Position numbers and translations under genes: made by a program. A stretch of 14,886 nt of DNA from positions 1 to 14,886 of the forward strand of contig UQMJ01000039.1 of assembly GCA_900542035.1 (NCBI GenBank). The letters are read 5' to 3'. The stretch is from an uncultured Clostridium sp. GTDB taxonomy: Bacteria; Bacillota; Clostridia; Lachnospirales; Lachnospiraceae. The notes under the pieces were generated by a model. That model searched no databases and was not told the DNA's origin. It saw only the letters and a list, made by a program, of their open reading frames with translations. Below, piece by piece: positions 1 to 7,531 of this stretch (position 1 is its first letter; each line of letters opens with the position of its first letter).

Positions 1-53
<53 letters not shown>

Positions 54-73
54 TTCCTCAACAACGTAGTTAA

Positions 74-102
74 TTATATGCGATAACCTGCGGTTTGTCA
101 AG
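74..102 (-). promoter_or_regulatory. Sigma-A promoter for tRNA-Phe
   Basis: On the minus strand there is TTGACA (102-97), a 17-nt spacer and TATAAT (79-74), matching both consensus hexamers exactly. Transcription would start near position 67, about 14 nt before the tRNA 5' end at 53. This strength fits a stable-RNA gene. Confidence 0.9.
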
Positions 103-141
103 CGGTAATTTTAAAATTGATGCTGTTTTTCCAAAATTTCC

Positions 142-176
142 AAAAACAGGCAGCCATACCGGAAGGATGACCGCCC
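142..176 (-). terminator. Rho-independent terminator after the GH13-like gene
   Basis: On the minus strand a 10-bp stem (176-167 with 157-148, three G-U wobbles) closes a 9-nt loop and is followed by G and five T residues. It lies 15 nt past the GH13-like stop codon and upstream of the tRNA promoter, so it probably ends the xth/ABC-F/GH13 transcript. A second perfect 8-bp inverted repeat (CTGTTTTT at 123-130, AAAAACAG at 142-149) overlaps its 3' side, so two alternative foldings exist. Confidence 0.7.
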
Positions 177-190
177 ATTTAAAATGAATC

Positions 191-2032
191 TTATTTTCCT
201 ATGAATACTACAATCGACCTGGGGGGAACCATAAAGTGTTTCTGCTTTTCCAGAACCGGTTCTTCGCCCTCCTGATAGATGCCGTTTCGGCTTCCTTCAT
301 CCGTATTAATGGCAACGTGCCACTTCTTTCCTTTCGGAAGGTTGGGAAGAGAAAATTCGTGAGGCTCCCAGTGCATATTGTATGTCACAAAGAAGGAATC
401 ATCCGGAGTTCCGTCTTCCTTTTCTGCATAGTTTCCACAGTACATAATACCAAGCTGTCTCCGGAAATTTTCAAATTCCGGACACCACGCTTTTACTCCA
501 TGATAGGAAATATCCGGCTGTCCACAGCCTAAGTAGTCCATGATTCTCGGTTCCTGCTCCATATGGAAGATCCTGTGTTTTTTGCGGAAGGCAATTGCAA
601 ATTTTACAAACTCCAACAGATCCTGGTTGGTATTGGCCAGATTCCAGTTCAGCCAGGACGTCTCGTTATCCTGACAGTAGGAGTTGTTATTGCCCCCTTT
701 GGTGTCGCCAAATTCATCTCCTGCCATAATCAACGGCGTTCCCTGGCTTAAAAGCAGGATCAAAATTGCGTTCCGGAGCTGTTTGCGGCGCATCTCTACA
801 ACCTTTTTCTTTCTGGTCGGGCCTTCTACACCGCAGTTCCAGGTGTAATTATAGTCCGCTCCGTCCAGATTGTTCTCTCCATTCGCCTCGTTGTGCTTCC
901 GGTCATAGGTTACCATATCCATCAGCGTAAACCCGTTGACATTCGCCATGTAATTAATCACGCCTGCTTCTTTCGGATTGCGCTTGCTGCGGAATACCAG
1001 ATTATTGATCTGATCTTCGTCTCCCTTTAACAAGCGGCGCATATCAATCTCAAATCCGTCGTTATATTCTGCCAGATGTTTTCTTTTGCCTGGCCCAGGC
1101 AGGTTATCCCAGTGATCTGCCCAAAGCTTTACCCTGCTTAAATACGGATCCCTGGCCAGAAGATCGTTTGGCGCATACCCAATCAGGTGGAATCCATCTA
1201 CATGATACTCTCTTGCCCAGTAACGAACCACATCCAGCGCATAAGCCGGTTCTTCCAGACCGGAAAAGAACAGATCCATGACCAGTTCCAGCCCCGCCTT
1301 GTGAAGAGCTTTTACCAAATCCTTCATCTCTTTTACCGGATTTTTTTCTTTCCCCGAACAGTAGGACGCCTTGGGGGACATCCGTTCTCCTGCCACAAAC
1401 CCCCAATAATTCAGCTTTCCTGTAGGCTCGTCTTTTTCGTAAGGATTGCGCATCGCGCCTTCCGGCATCATCACTTCCTGAAATTCTGTGGAAGGCATCA
1501 GCTCAATCGTCGTCACGCCCAATTCTTTCAGATACGGGATCTTTTCTGCAATTCCGGCTAAACAGCCCCGATGCTCTGTCTTGGAAGAGGTGTGTCTGGT
1601 AAATCCCCTGGGATGAATCCGGTAGACAATGCAGTCTTCATAGGGATATTCTAAGGGTTTGTCCCCCTCCCAGTCATAGCTGTCTATCAGAACCCTGGAT
1701 TTCAAAATGTTTTTTACCTGCGAAAAACTTCCCCAGACTTCTCTTCCCCGAATATCTTTTCCGTAAATATCCTCCAGGATTTTGCCGTCTGCCTCATAGC
1801 AATATTCGATTCCCGTAAAATCCCCTTCTACCGTCATGTTCCACACGTCGCCGATTCTGTCGGAATCTGGAAATTCCAGCCGTCCGCATGGCTTCTTCCT
1901 GCCATCCAAAAACAGCAGCAATGTACAGTTCCCGCTTCTGGAGACAACAGAAAAATGCGCTCCGCCGTCGATAACAGTTACTCCCATTGGGTAAACACGA
2001 CGGTCCTCTTTTATTATTTTGAATTTTTCCAT
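191..2032 (-). CDS. GlgX/isoamylase-like GH13 protein, apparently catalytically degenerate
   Basis: This is a 613-residue homologue of glycogen debranching enzymes (GH13_11; E. coli GlgX is about 657 residues). A weak CBM48-like N-terminal domain (about 15-110) precedes the barrel. Family motifs are clear: the segment ending ELMPSTEF, NYWGF, KHNEANGENNLDG, WNCGVEGPT and SQGTPLIMAGDEFG..GNNNSYCQDNE. The active-site positions are altered. The region II motif DGFRFD reads DGFHLI (279-284), so the nucleophile Asp is Ile284. The region III acid Glu in LIAEPWD is Asp306 (LWADHWD). The region IV His-Asp is Val365-Asn366. The region I Asn-His is Ser257-Gly258. It is probably a carbohydrate-binding or regulatory pseudoenzyme rather than an active debranching enzyme (inference). 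The start at 2032 has GGGAG 11 nt upstream; an in-frame ATG at 2050 with AGAAG is the alternative. It is the last gene of the xth operon. Confidence 0.85.
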   Translation of the reverse strand: MEKFKIIKEDRRVYPMGVTVIDGGAHFSVVSRSGNCTLLLFLDGRKKPCGRLEFPDSDRIGDVWNMTVEGDFTGIEYCYEADGKILEDIYGKDIRGREVWGSFSQVKNILKSRVLIDSYDWEGDKPLEYPYEDCIVYRIHPRGFTRHTSSKTEHRGCLAGIAEKIPYLKELGVTTIELMPSTEFQEVMMPEGAMRNPYEKDEPTGKLNYWGFVAGERMSPKASYCSGKEKNPVKEMKDLVKALHKAGLELVMDLFFSGLEEPAYALDVVRYWAREYHVDGFHLIGYAPNDLLARDPYLSRVKLWADHWDNLPGPGKRKHLAEYNDGFEIDMRRLLKGDEDQINNLVFRSKRNPKEAGVINYMANVNGFTLMDMVTYDRKHNEANGENNLDGADYNYTWNCGVEGPTRKKKVVEMRRKQLRNAILILLLSQGTPLIMAGDEFGDTKGGNNNSYCQDNETSWLNWNLANTNQDLLEFVKFAIAFRKKHRIFHMEQEPRIMDYLGCGQPDISYHGVKAWCPEFENFRRQLGIMYCGNYAEKEDGTPDDSFFVTYNMHWEPHEFSLPNLPKGKKWHVAINTDEGSRNGIYQEGEEPVLEKQKHFMVPPRSIVVFIGK

Positions 2033-2067
2033 TTCTGCTTCATCTCCCATATTTATTCTTCTGTGGG

Positions 2068-3927
2068 CTATTGCGCTGCAATTTTTTCTGCCAGCTCGCT
2101 TAAATACATCCACCGATCCATTTTTTCTTCTAATTCCGCTTCTTTTGCTTCCTTCTCTGCCAGCAGCTCCTGGAGCCGGCTGTAATTGGCAGCAGCCGCC
2201 TCCATCTCCTTTTCAAGCTCTGCGACTGCTTTCTCTAAAGAAGCGATGTCTTCGTCAATGGTATCCCATTCCTTCTGCTCTTTATAGGAAAACTTTAATT
2301 TTCTTCCCTGGCGTCTTGCAGCTTCCGCCTCTGCTTTTGCTTCCCGTTTTGCTGCATCTTCGCTGCCTGTCTCCCCGCATTTTTGTCCGGAATTCTTTTT
2401 CTGTCCTGTTTCGCCGGCTCCGGCTTCTTCTGTCAGTTTCCGCTCATACAGGGCGGCCTGGTAATCCGTAAATCCGCCTTCGTACTGACGGACTGTTCCG
2501 TCTCCTTCAAATGCAAAAATCCGGCGCACAACCCTGTCCAGAAAATATCGGTCATGGGATACGGTAATGACGATTCCCTGAAAACTGTCCAGATAGTCTT
2601 CTAAAATGGTCAGCGTCTGGATGTCCAGATCATTGGTAGGCTCGTCTAAAAGAATCACATTTGGCGCATCCATCAAAATCCGCAGCAGATACAGTCTCCG
2701 TCTTTCACCGCCGGACAGCTTTCCGATCGTGGTATACTGCATATGGGACGGGAACAAAAAACGCTCCAGCATCTGGCTGGCGCTGATGCTTCCGTCTTTG
2801 GTCTTTACATATTCTGCTACATTTTTAATATAGTCAATTACCCTCAGGGACTCGTCCATATCCTCGTTTTCCTGGGAAAAATATCCCATACGGACTGTCT
2901 GGCCGATTTCAATAGAACCGCTGTCCGGCTGTACCCATCCGGCAATCATTTTCATCAGCGTAGATTTTCCTGCCCCGTTTGGTCCGATAATCCCGATTCT
3001 GTCATTCTTTAAAAAGATATAGGTAAAGTCCCTGAGCAGCACCTTATCCCCATAGGATTTGGACAGATTTTCAAGCTCCACCGTTGTCCGCCCCAAACGG
3101 CTGGACGCAGACTCCATCTCTACTTTTCCGTCTATTTCCGGCGCTTTCTGATCTCTTAACGCCTCATATCTCTGGATATGGGCTTTCTGCTTGGTGGAAC
3201 GGGCTCTTGCCCCACGCTGCATCCATTCTAACTCTACCCGTAAAATGGACTGGCGCTTTCTCTCGCTGGCCGCAGCCATATCCAGACGCTCTGCCTTTAA
3301 TTTCAGAAACCCTTCATAGTTGGTCTGATAGCTGTAAAGCTTTCCTTTATCCAGTTCTACAATCCGGTTGGTCACGCTGTCTAAGAAATACCGGTCATGG
3401 GTAATCATTAACAGGGCGCCCTTAAATTTTTTTAAGTATTCTTCCAGCCAGTCAGCCATATCGCTGTCTAAATGGTTGGTCGGCTCGTCTAAGATCAGAA
3501 GCTCAGCAGTCGACAACAATACGCTGGCCAGGGCTACTCTCTTTTTCTGGCCGCCGGACAGCGTCTCTATGAATGCTTCATGGTCTGTAATCCCCAGTTT
3601 GTTTAACATGGACTTTGCCTGGCTTTCAATATCCCAGACGTGCTCATGGCCTTCGTTGTCCTTTAAAATTGCCTGTAATACCGTATCTTTCGGATCAAAT
3701 TCCGGATTCTGAGGCAAGTAGCGGATATCCAGGCTCCGGCCTCTGACTACCTTTCCTTCGTCTGGTTCTTCCAGACCAGCAACGATTTTTAACAAGGTGG
3801 ATTTACCGGTTCCATTAATGCCGATTAATCCCACCTTTTCCCCTTCATTGATGGAAAAGGCAGTATCGTCAAATAAAAGGCGTTCTGTATAGGATTTGCT
3901 TAAATGCTCTATTGTTACTAAATTCAT
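2068..3927 (-). CDS. ABC-F family ATPase, Uup type
   Basis: This 619-residue soluble protein has two ATP-binding cassettes in tandem and no membrane segments, typical of ABC-F ATPases that act on ribosomes. Cassette 1 has Walker A GINGTGKST (36-44), signature LSGGQ, Walker B LLILDEPTNHLD and H-loop THDRYFLD. The inter-cassette linker carries the ABC-F-type RGARARSTKQKAH stretch. Cassette 2 has GPNGAGKST, LSGGERRR, VILLDEPTNDLD and SHDRYFLD, so both sites look intact. The C-terminus is an Ala/Lys/Glu-rich tail, then KFSYKEQKEWD and a coiled coil to the end, the Uup arrangement (Uup's C-terminal domain binds DNA in E. coli). The ATG at 3927 overlaps the xth stop codon as ATGA, so the two genes are probably translationally coupled. 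A start at 3951 would run further into xth and is less likely. The GH13-like gene follows within about 35 nt. Specific substrate unknown. Confidence 0.95.
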   Translation of the reverse strand: MNLVTIEHLSKSYTERLLFDDTAFSINEGEKVGLIGINGTGKSTLLKIVAGLEEPDEGKVVRGRSLDIRYLPQNPEFDPKDTVLQAILKDNEGHEHVWDIESQAKSMLNKLGITDHEAFIETLSGGQKKRVALASVLLSTAELLILDEPTNHLDSDMADWLEEYLKKFKGALLMITHDRYFLDSVTNRIVELDKGKLYSYQTNYEGFLKLKAERLDMAAASERKRQSILRVELEWMQRGARARSTKQKAHIQRYEALRDQKAPEIDGKVEMESASSRLGRTTVELENLSKSYGDKVLLRDFTYIFLKNDRIGIIGPNGAGKSTLMKMIAGWVQPDSGSIEIGQTVRMGYFSQENEDMDESLRVIDYIKNVAEYVKTKDGSISASQMLERFLFPSHMQYTTIGKLSGGERRRLYLLRILMDAPNVILLDEPTNDLDIQTLTILEDYLDSFQGIVITVSHDRYFLDRVVRRIFAFEGDGTVRQYEGGFTDYQAALYERKLTEEAGAGETGQKKNSGQKCGETGSEDAAKREAKAEAEAARRQGRKLKFSYKEQKEWDTIDEDIASLEKAVAELEKEMEAAAANYSRLQELLAEKEAKEAELEEKMDRWMYLSELAEKIAAQ

Positions 3928-4679
3928 CGAATCACCAGCTCTACCGGACAATGATCAGATCCCATAATTTCTGTATGAATGGAGGCGCTTTCCAGCCTGT
4001 CCTCTAATGCTTTTGAAACGCAGAAATAGTCGATCCGCCACCCTGCGTTCTTGGCTCTGGCAGAAAAGCGATACGACCACCAGGAATAAATCCCCTCCTG
4101 TTCCGGATAGAAATACCGGAACGTATCAATGAATCCAGCTGCCAGCAGGTCGGTAAATTTTCCTCTTTCTTCATCTGTAAAACCGGCATTTTTCCGGTTG
4201 ATTTTTGGATTTTTCAAATCAATTTCTTTGTGAGCCACATTCAGATCCCCACAGAAAATCACTGGCTTCGTTTCCTCCAGCTTCTTTAAATAAGCTAAGA
4301 ATGCATCTTCCCAGGTCATACGGTAAGGAAGTCTTGCCAGCCCGTCCTTTGAATTAGGCGTATAACAGGTAACCACATAATACTCCGGAAACTCTGCGGT
4401 AATGACCCGTCCTTCATGGTCGTGTTCTTCTATGCCCAGTCCATAAGACACAGAAACGGGCTCTTCTTTGGTAAACATAGCTGTACCGGAATACCCTTTC
4501 TTTTCTGCATAGTTCCAGTATTGGTAATATCCAGGCAGTTCCAGGTCAATCTGCCCTTCCTGCAGTTTACTCTCCTGAATGCAGAATACGTCTGCATCCA
4601 CTTCTTTAAAATAGTCTAGAAAGCCTTTGCCTACACAGGCTCGAAGGCCGTTTACATTCCAGGAAATTAACTTTTTCAC
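3924..4679 (-). CDS. xth: Exodeoxyribonuclease III (AP endonuclease)
   Basis: This 251-residue enzyme of the exonuclease III/APE1 family cleaves DNA at abasic sites and degrades 3' ends in base excision repair. Length is normal for the family. Expected active-site motifs are all present: WNVNG with Asn8, QESK with Glu36, CYTPNS with the conserved Tyr, GDLNVAH with Asp145 and Asn147, the substrate-loop WRIDYF, and GSDHCPV with Asp242-His243. Translation starts at a GTG, preceded by AAAGGAG with a 7-nt spacer. It is the first gene of a minus-strand operon, with an extended -10 promoter about 30-60 nt upstream, and its stop overlaps the ATG of the Uup-type gene by 4 nt. Assignment is firm; which of the paralogous names (xth, exoA) applies is a matter of convention. 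Confidence 0.96.
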   Translation of the reverse strand: MKKLISWNVNGLRACVGKGFLDYFKEVDADVFCIQESKLQEGQIDLELPGYYQYWNYAEKKGYSGTAMFTKEEPVSVSYGLGIEEHDHEGRVITAEFPEYYVVTCYTPNSKDGLARLPYRMTWEDAFLAYLKKLEETKPVIFCGDLNVAHKEIDLKNPKINRKNAGFTDEERGKFTDLLAAGFIDTFRYFYPEQEGIYSWWSYRFSARAKNAGWRIDYFCVSKALEDRLESASIHTEIMGSDHCPVELVIR

Positions 4680-4709
4680 AAAATTTCTCCTTTAATTATA
4701 ATCAGTTTA

Positions 4710-4738
4710 AGTATAGCATTTTCTCTCAAAGATTGGAA
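4710..4738 (-). promoter_or_regulatory. Extended -10 promoter for the xth operon
   Basis: On the minus strand, TGC directly precedes TATACT (4715-4710), giving an extended -10. A weak -35, TTCCAA (4738-4733), lies 17 nt upstream. It falls between the upstream terminator (4751-4797) and the xth GTG, leaving a leader of about 25 nt. A nearby TATAAT at about 4700 is too close to the ribosome binding site to serve as a -10. Confidence 0.6.
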
Positions 4739-4750
4739 GAAGAAAGAGTC

Positions 4751-4797
4751 AAAAAAGCGGCATACCAGGAGGCATTTCCCCTTTGTATACCGCTTTT
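4751..4797 (-). terminator. Rho-independent terminator of the second ABC-F gene
   Basis: AAAAGCGG(T/C)ATAC arms at 4797-4785 and 4765-4753 form a 13-bp stem around a 19-nt loop. The single variant position is a G-U wobble on the minus-strand RNA but a C-A mismatch on the plus strand. On the minus strand the stem runs into a tract of T residues. It starts 18 nt past the ABC-F stop, so it separates that gene from the xth operon. Confidence 0.85.
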
Positions 4798-4814
4798 GGG
4801 CAGATTTCTGCTGT

Positions 4815-6452
4815 TTAGTCTTCTTCTTCGTTGTTTTCCCCTACAGTAAATACCTGTCTCTTACGAGCCATTTCATCGCTCTCTAAGTATTCGTCATAGG
4901 TCGTAATCTTATCTACTAACTGGCCGTTAATGATTTCCATAATACGGTTTGCAGTGGTCTGTACAATCTGATGGTCACGGGATGAGAAAATCATTACGCC
5001 TGGGAACTTGATCATTCCGTTATTTAAGGCTGTAATGGACTCCATATCCAGGTGGTCGGTGGGTTCGTCTAACATCAGTACGTTTGCACCGGAAATCATC
5101 AACTTGGACAGCATACAGCGAACCTTCTCGCCGCCGGACAATACCTTTACTTTCTTTACTCCGTCTTCGCCGGCAAATAACATACGTCCTAAGAATCCGC
5201 GGACATAGGTAACATCCTTTTCCGGAGAATACTGGGTCAGCCAGTCTACAATGGTATCGTCACTGTCAAACTCTGCGCTGTTATCCTTAGGGAAGTAGGA
5301 CTGGGTAGTGGTAAGCCCCCATTTGTAGCTTCCTTCATCCGGCTCCATTTCGCCTGCTAAAATCTGGAATAATACGGTCTTTGCGTGCTCGTTTGGTCCT
5401 ACTAACGCTACCTTATCTTCACGGTTTAAGATAAAGGAAATATTGTCCAGAACCTTTACGCCGTCGATGGTCTTGCTTAAATTTTCTACCGTCAGGACTT
5501 CGTTTCCAATTTCTCTGGCCGGACGGAAATCAATGTACGGATATTTCCGGCTGGACGGCTTAATATCATCCAGTTCAATCTTCTCCAGAGCGCGTTTTCT
5601 GGAAGTCGCCTGCTTGGATTTGGAAGCATTTGCAGAGAAACGCTGAATAAATTCCTGAAGTTCTTTGATCTTTTCTTCCTTCTTGCGGTTTGCTTCCTTC
5701 ATCTGACGAATCATTAACTGGCTGGACTCATACCAGAAGTCATAGTTTCCGGCGTAAAGCTGAATTTTGCTGTAGTCAATGTCTGCAATCATGGTGCAGA
5801 CCTTATTTAAGAAGTAACGGTCATGGGAAACCACGATAACCGTATTTTCAAAATTAATTAAGAATTCTTCCAGCCATGCAATGGCGTCTAAATCCAGGTG
5901 GTTGGTCGGCTCGTCCAAAAGCAGGATGTCCGGATTGCCAAACAGCGCCTGAGCCAGCAAGACTTTTACCTTCTGTGCGCCGGTTAAGTCTTTTAACAGG
6001 CTGTAATGAAATTCCGGTTCAATGCCAAGTCCATTTAACAGGTTGGCTGCGTCAGACTCTGCTTCCCAGCCGTTCATGGAAGCAAATTCGCCCTCTAACT
6101 CTGCTGCCTTGATGCCGTCTTCGTCGGTAAAGTCTTCCTTCATGTAGATGGCTTCCTTTTCCTTCATAATCTCGTATAATCTGGCATTTCCCATGATAAC
6201 AGCATCTAACACCTGATACTCGTCGTACTTAAAATGATCCTGCTGCAAAAAGGACAGACGCTGGCCCTGAGTAATAATCACCTCGCCGCTGGTAGGTTCC
6301 AGCTGGCCGGATAAAATCTTTAAGAACGTAGATTTTCCAGCGCCGTTTGCGCCGATTACACCATAGCAGTTGCCTTCGGTAAACTTGATGTTTACATCTT
6401 CAAATAATGCTTTTTTCCCCAGGCGTAAGGTAATGTTGCTTGTACTAATCAT
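4815..6452 (-). CDS. ABC-F family ATPase, YbiT-like, with degenerate second nucleotide site
   Basis: This 545-residue tandem ABC ATPase without membrane segments resembles the YbiT/YkpA branch of ABC-F ribosome factors. Cassette 1 is mostly canonical: Walker A GANGAGKST (34-42), Walker B ILLLDEPTNHLD and H-loop SHDRYFLN, with a variant signature LTGAQ. Cassette 2 keeps LSGGEKVR and VLMLDEPTDHLD, but its Walker A reads GPNEHAKT (352-359), where both inner glycines of GxxGxGK are replaced, and its H-loop His is Arg492 (SSRDH). From memory, related clostridial proteins also have unusual Walker A motifs here, so this may be lineage-wide rather than decay. The C-terminus is acidic (GENNEEED). Translation starts at an ATG preceded by AAAGGG. 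Its leader is unusually structured (6481-6531). It is a single-gene unit by the terminators on each side. Role in translation or antibiotic protection not determined. Confidence 0.93.
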   Translation of the reverse strand: MISTSNITLRLGKKALFEDVNIKFTEGNCYGVIGANGAGKSTFLKILSGQLEPTSGEVIITQGQRLSFLQQDHFKYDEYQVLDAVIMGNARLYEIMKEKEAIYMKEDFTDEDGIKAAELEGEFASMNGWEAESDAANLLNGLGIEPEFHYSLLKDLTGAQKVKVLLAQALFGNPDILLLDEPTNHLDLDAIAWLEEFLINFENTVIVVSHDRYFLNKVCTMIADIDYSKIQLYAGNYDFWYESSQLMIRQMKEANRKKEEKIKELQEFIQRFSANASKSKQATSRKRALEKIELDDIKPSSRKYPYIDFRPAREIGNEVLTVENLSKTIDGVKVLDNISFILNREDKVALVGPNEHAKTVLFQILAGEMEPDEGSYKWGLTTTQSYFPKDNSAEFDSDDTIVDWLTQYSPEKDVTYVRGFLGRMLFAGEDGVKKVKVLSGGEKVRCMLSKLMISGANVLMLDEPTDHLDMESITALNNGMIKFPGVMIFSSRDHQIVQTTANRIMEIINGQLVDKITTYDEYLESDEMARKRQVFTVGENNEEED

Positions 6453-6480
6453 TCTGATACCCTTTCTGAAATAACGTCTC

Positions 6481-6512
6481 AGCGCAATGCGCTCTTTTCT
6501 CCATGAAAAGAG
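6481..6512 (-). promoter_or_regulatory. Two further hairpins in the ABC-F leader
   Basis: Downstream of the terminator-like hairpin on the minus strand, CTCTTTTC (6512-6505) can pair perfectly with GAAAAGAG (6499-6492) across a 5-nt loop. AGCGC/GCGCT (6493-6481, loop ATT) forms another short stem just before the ABC-F ribosome binding site. The first stem shares bases with the 3' arm and T tract of the terminator hairpin, so the two foldings exclude each other. Confidence 0.45.
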
Positions 6513-6531
6513 GGGTCTTTCCGGCCCCTCT
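6505..6531 (-). terminator. Terminator-like hairpin between the nitroreductase and ABC-F genes
   Basis: On the minus strand AGAGGGG (6531-6525) pairs perfectly with CCCCTCT (6515-6509) around a 9-nt loop, followed by TTT. It lies about 100 nt past the nitroreductase stop and about 52 nt before the ABC-F ATG. It may simply end the nitroreductase transcript. Because a good promoter lies between the nitroreductase and this hairpin, it could also act as an attenuator in the ABC-F leader. Confidence 0.65.
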
Positions 6532-6554
6532 CTATTAATTCTTTATCAAACTCT

Positions 6555-6583
6555 GTTATACCCGAAAATCCTAATATTTGCAA
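6555..6583 (-). promoter_or_regulatory. Candidate promoter for the ABC-F gene, upstream of the leader hairpin
   Basis: On the minus strand TTGCAA (6583-6578), a 17-nt spacer and TATAAC (6560-6555) give a plausible sigma-A promoter. Transcription from about 6548 would cross the terminator-like hairpin before reaching the ABC-F start at 6452. I found no comparable promoter between the hairpin and the gene. Confidence 0.5.
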
Positions 6584-6633
6584 GGTTTTTTAAGAAATTT
6601 ATCGGAAAAGTTCAGCCATGCGGAGATTTCCCC

Positions 6634-7425
6634 TTACAGTTTCCTTCCGTCCCAGTCTTTTAACGCTACGCGGACAGAACGGGCCATCTCTTTACTGAAT
6701 GCAGCTCCCGTCTTTCTGGCGTAAAACATCTGGGCGTAATTATGAGCTCCATATGGATTATCCGGACGGTACAGTTTGCATTCATCTGCAAACATTTCTT
6801 CATATTCTGCTTCGCTAAGCCGGCGGTATGTTTCTTCAAATACCACAAATTTGGGATCAAACCGCTTCCGGAACACTCTCTTATGATCCGGCTTATAATG
6901 GCCCAAGCACAGCATTGCCAGCGGGAATACATAGTCGGGAAGATTCAATAACTCCTGGTGATATTCATAGTTTTCCACAATATCTCCGATATAACAGGAA
7001 CCTATCCCCAATGATTCTGCAGCTATTACCGCATTTTGTGCAGCAGCCATGGTATCTTCACAGGCCAAAATCAAATCGGACTCCTGCGGGGCCTCAAAAC
7101 AAAATCCTTTGTCTTTCTTCTCTTCGCAGAATTCTTTTACCCCGTTCTTTTTATAAAAGTCAAACCACTTGCTTTGATCGGCCACAAACAGCAGCACCAC
7201 CGGCGCCTTGGCGATAAACGGCTGGTTGTCGCAGCTTTTACTCAGTTTTTCTTTTGTCTCCTGGCTGCGGATTACAATAATGGAATACAGCATCTGATTG
7301 CCTGCAGTAGGCGCCCGCATTGCCGCTTCCAGAATCGCCTGCAGCTCTTCCTCCGTTACCGGCTTGTCGTCATAGGTGCGCAAAGACACCCTGTTTTTCA
7401 TACATTCTAATACTGGATTTGTCAT
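6634..7425 (-). CDS. Nitroreductase-family flavoprotein
   Basis: This 263-residue protein belongs to the FMN-dependent nitroreductase fold, which uses NAD(P)H to reduce nitro compounds, quinones or flavins. The N-terminal phosphate-binding pattern NRVSLRTYDDKPV (about 11-23) and EAAMRAPTAGNQ (about 33-44) are typical. So are the middle segment around DTMAAAQNAVIAAESLGIGS with CYIGDI, and the following PLAMLCLGH. The C-terminal part beyond about residue 190 (FVVFEETYRRLSEAEY onward, ending in a basic helix) is longer than in minimal nitroreductases and resembles the NfsA/Frp-like extended form. No signal peptide, so cytoplasmic. The ATG has only a weak AGAAGAG upstream. It is transcribed divergently from the MATE gene with a 106-bp shared promoter region. 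The physiological substrate cannot be told from sequence. Confidence 0.9.
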   Translation of the reverse strand: MTNPVLECMKNRVSLRTYDDKPVTEEELQAILEAAMRAPTAGNQMLYSIIVIRSQETKEKLSKSCDNQPFIAKAPVVLLFVADQSKWFDFYKKNGVKEFCEEKKDKGFCFEAPQESDLILACEDTMAAAQNAVIAAESLGIGSCYIGDIVENYEYHQELLNLPDYVFPLAMLCLGHYKPDHKRVFRKRFDPKFVVFEETYRRLSEAEYEEMFADECKLYRPDNPYGAHNYAQMFYARKTGAAFSKEMARSVRVALKDWDGRKL

Positions 7426-7466
7426 GATACTCTTCTCTCTTTCTTCGCTTTTCTGCGATTATTGTC

Positions 7467-7495
7467 TATACATAAAAAACAGCATCCATTATAAT
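7467..7495 (+). promoter_or_regulatory. Divergent promoter region of nitroreductase and MATE genes
   Basis: TATAAT at 7490-7495 with a weak TATACA (7467-7472) 17 nt upstream could drive the MATE gene, with a leader of about 30 nt. The -10 lies inside the palindrome ATTATAAT (7488-7495), so the same bases also read as a -10 on the minus strand, with a weak TTAAAA -35 about 17 nt upstream. The two promoters may overlap and compete. Confidence 0.4.
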
Positions 7496-7531
7496 AAAGA
7501 AAGGAATTTATTTTAACAGAGGTAATGTTTT

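Noticed and set aside
1104..1406. Overlapping minus-strand open frame inside the GH13-like gene.
   Set aside because: It lies in another frame of a well-supported gene, has no recognisable motif and has no ribosome binding site.
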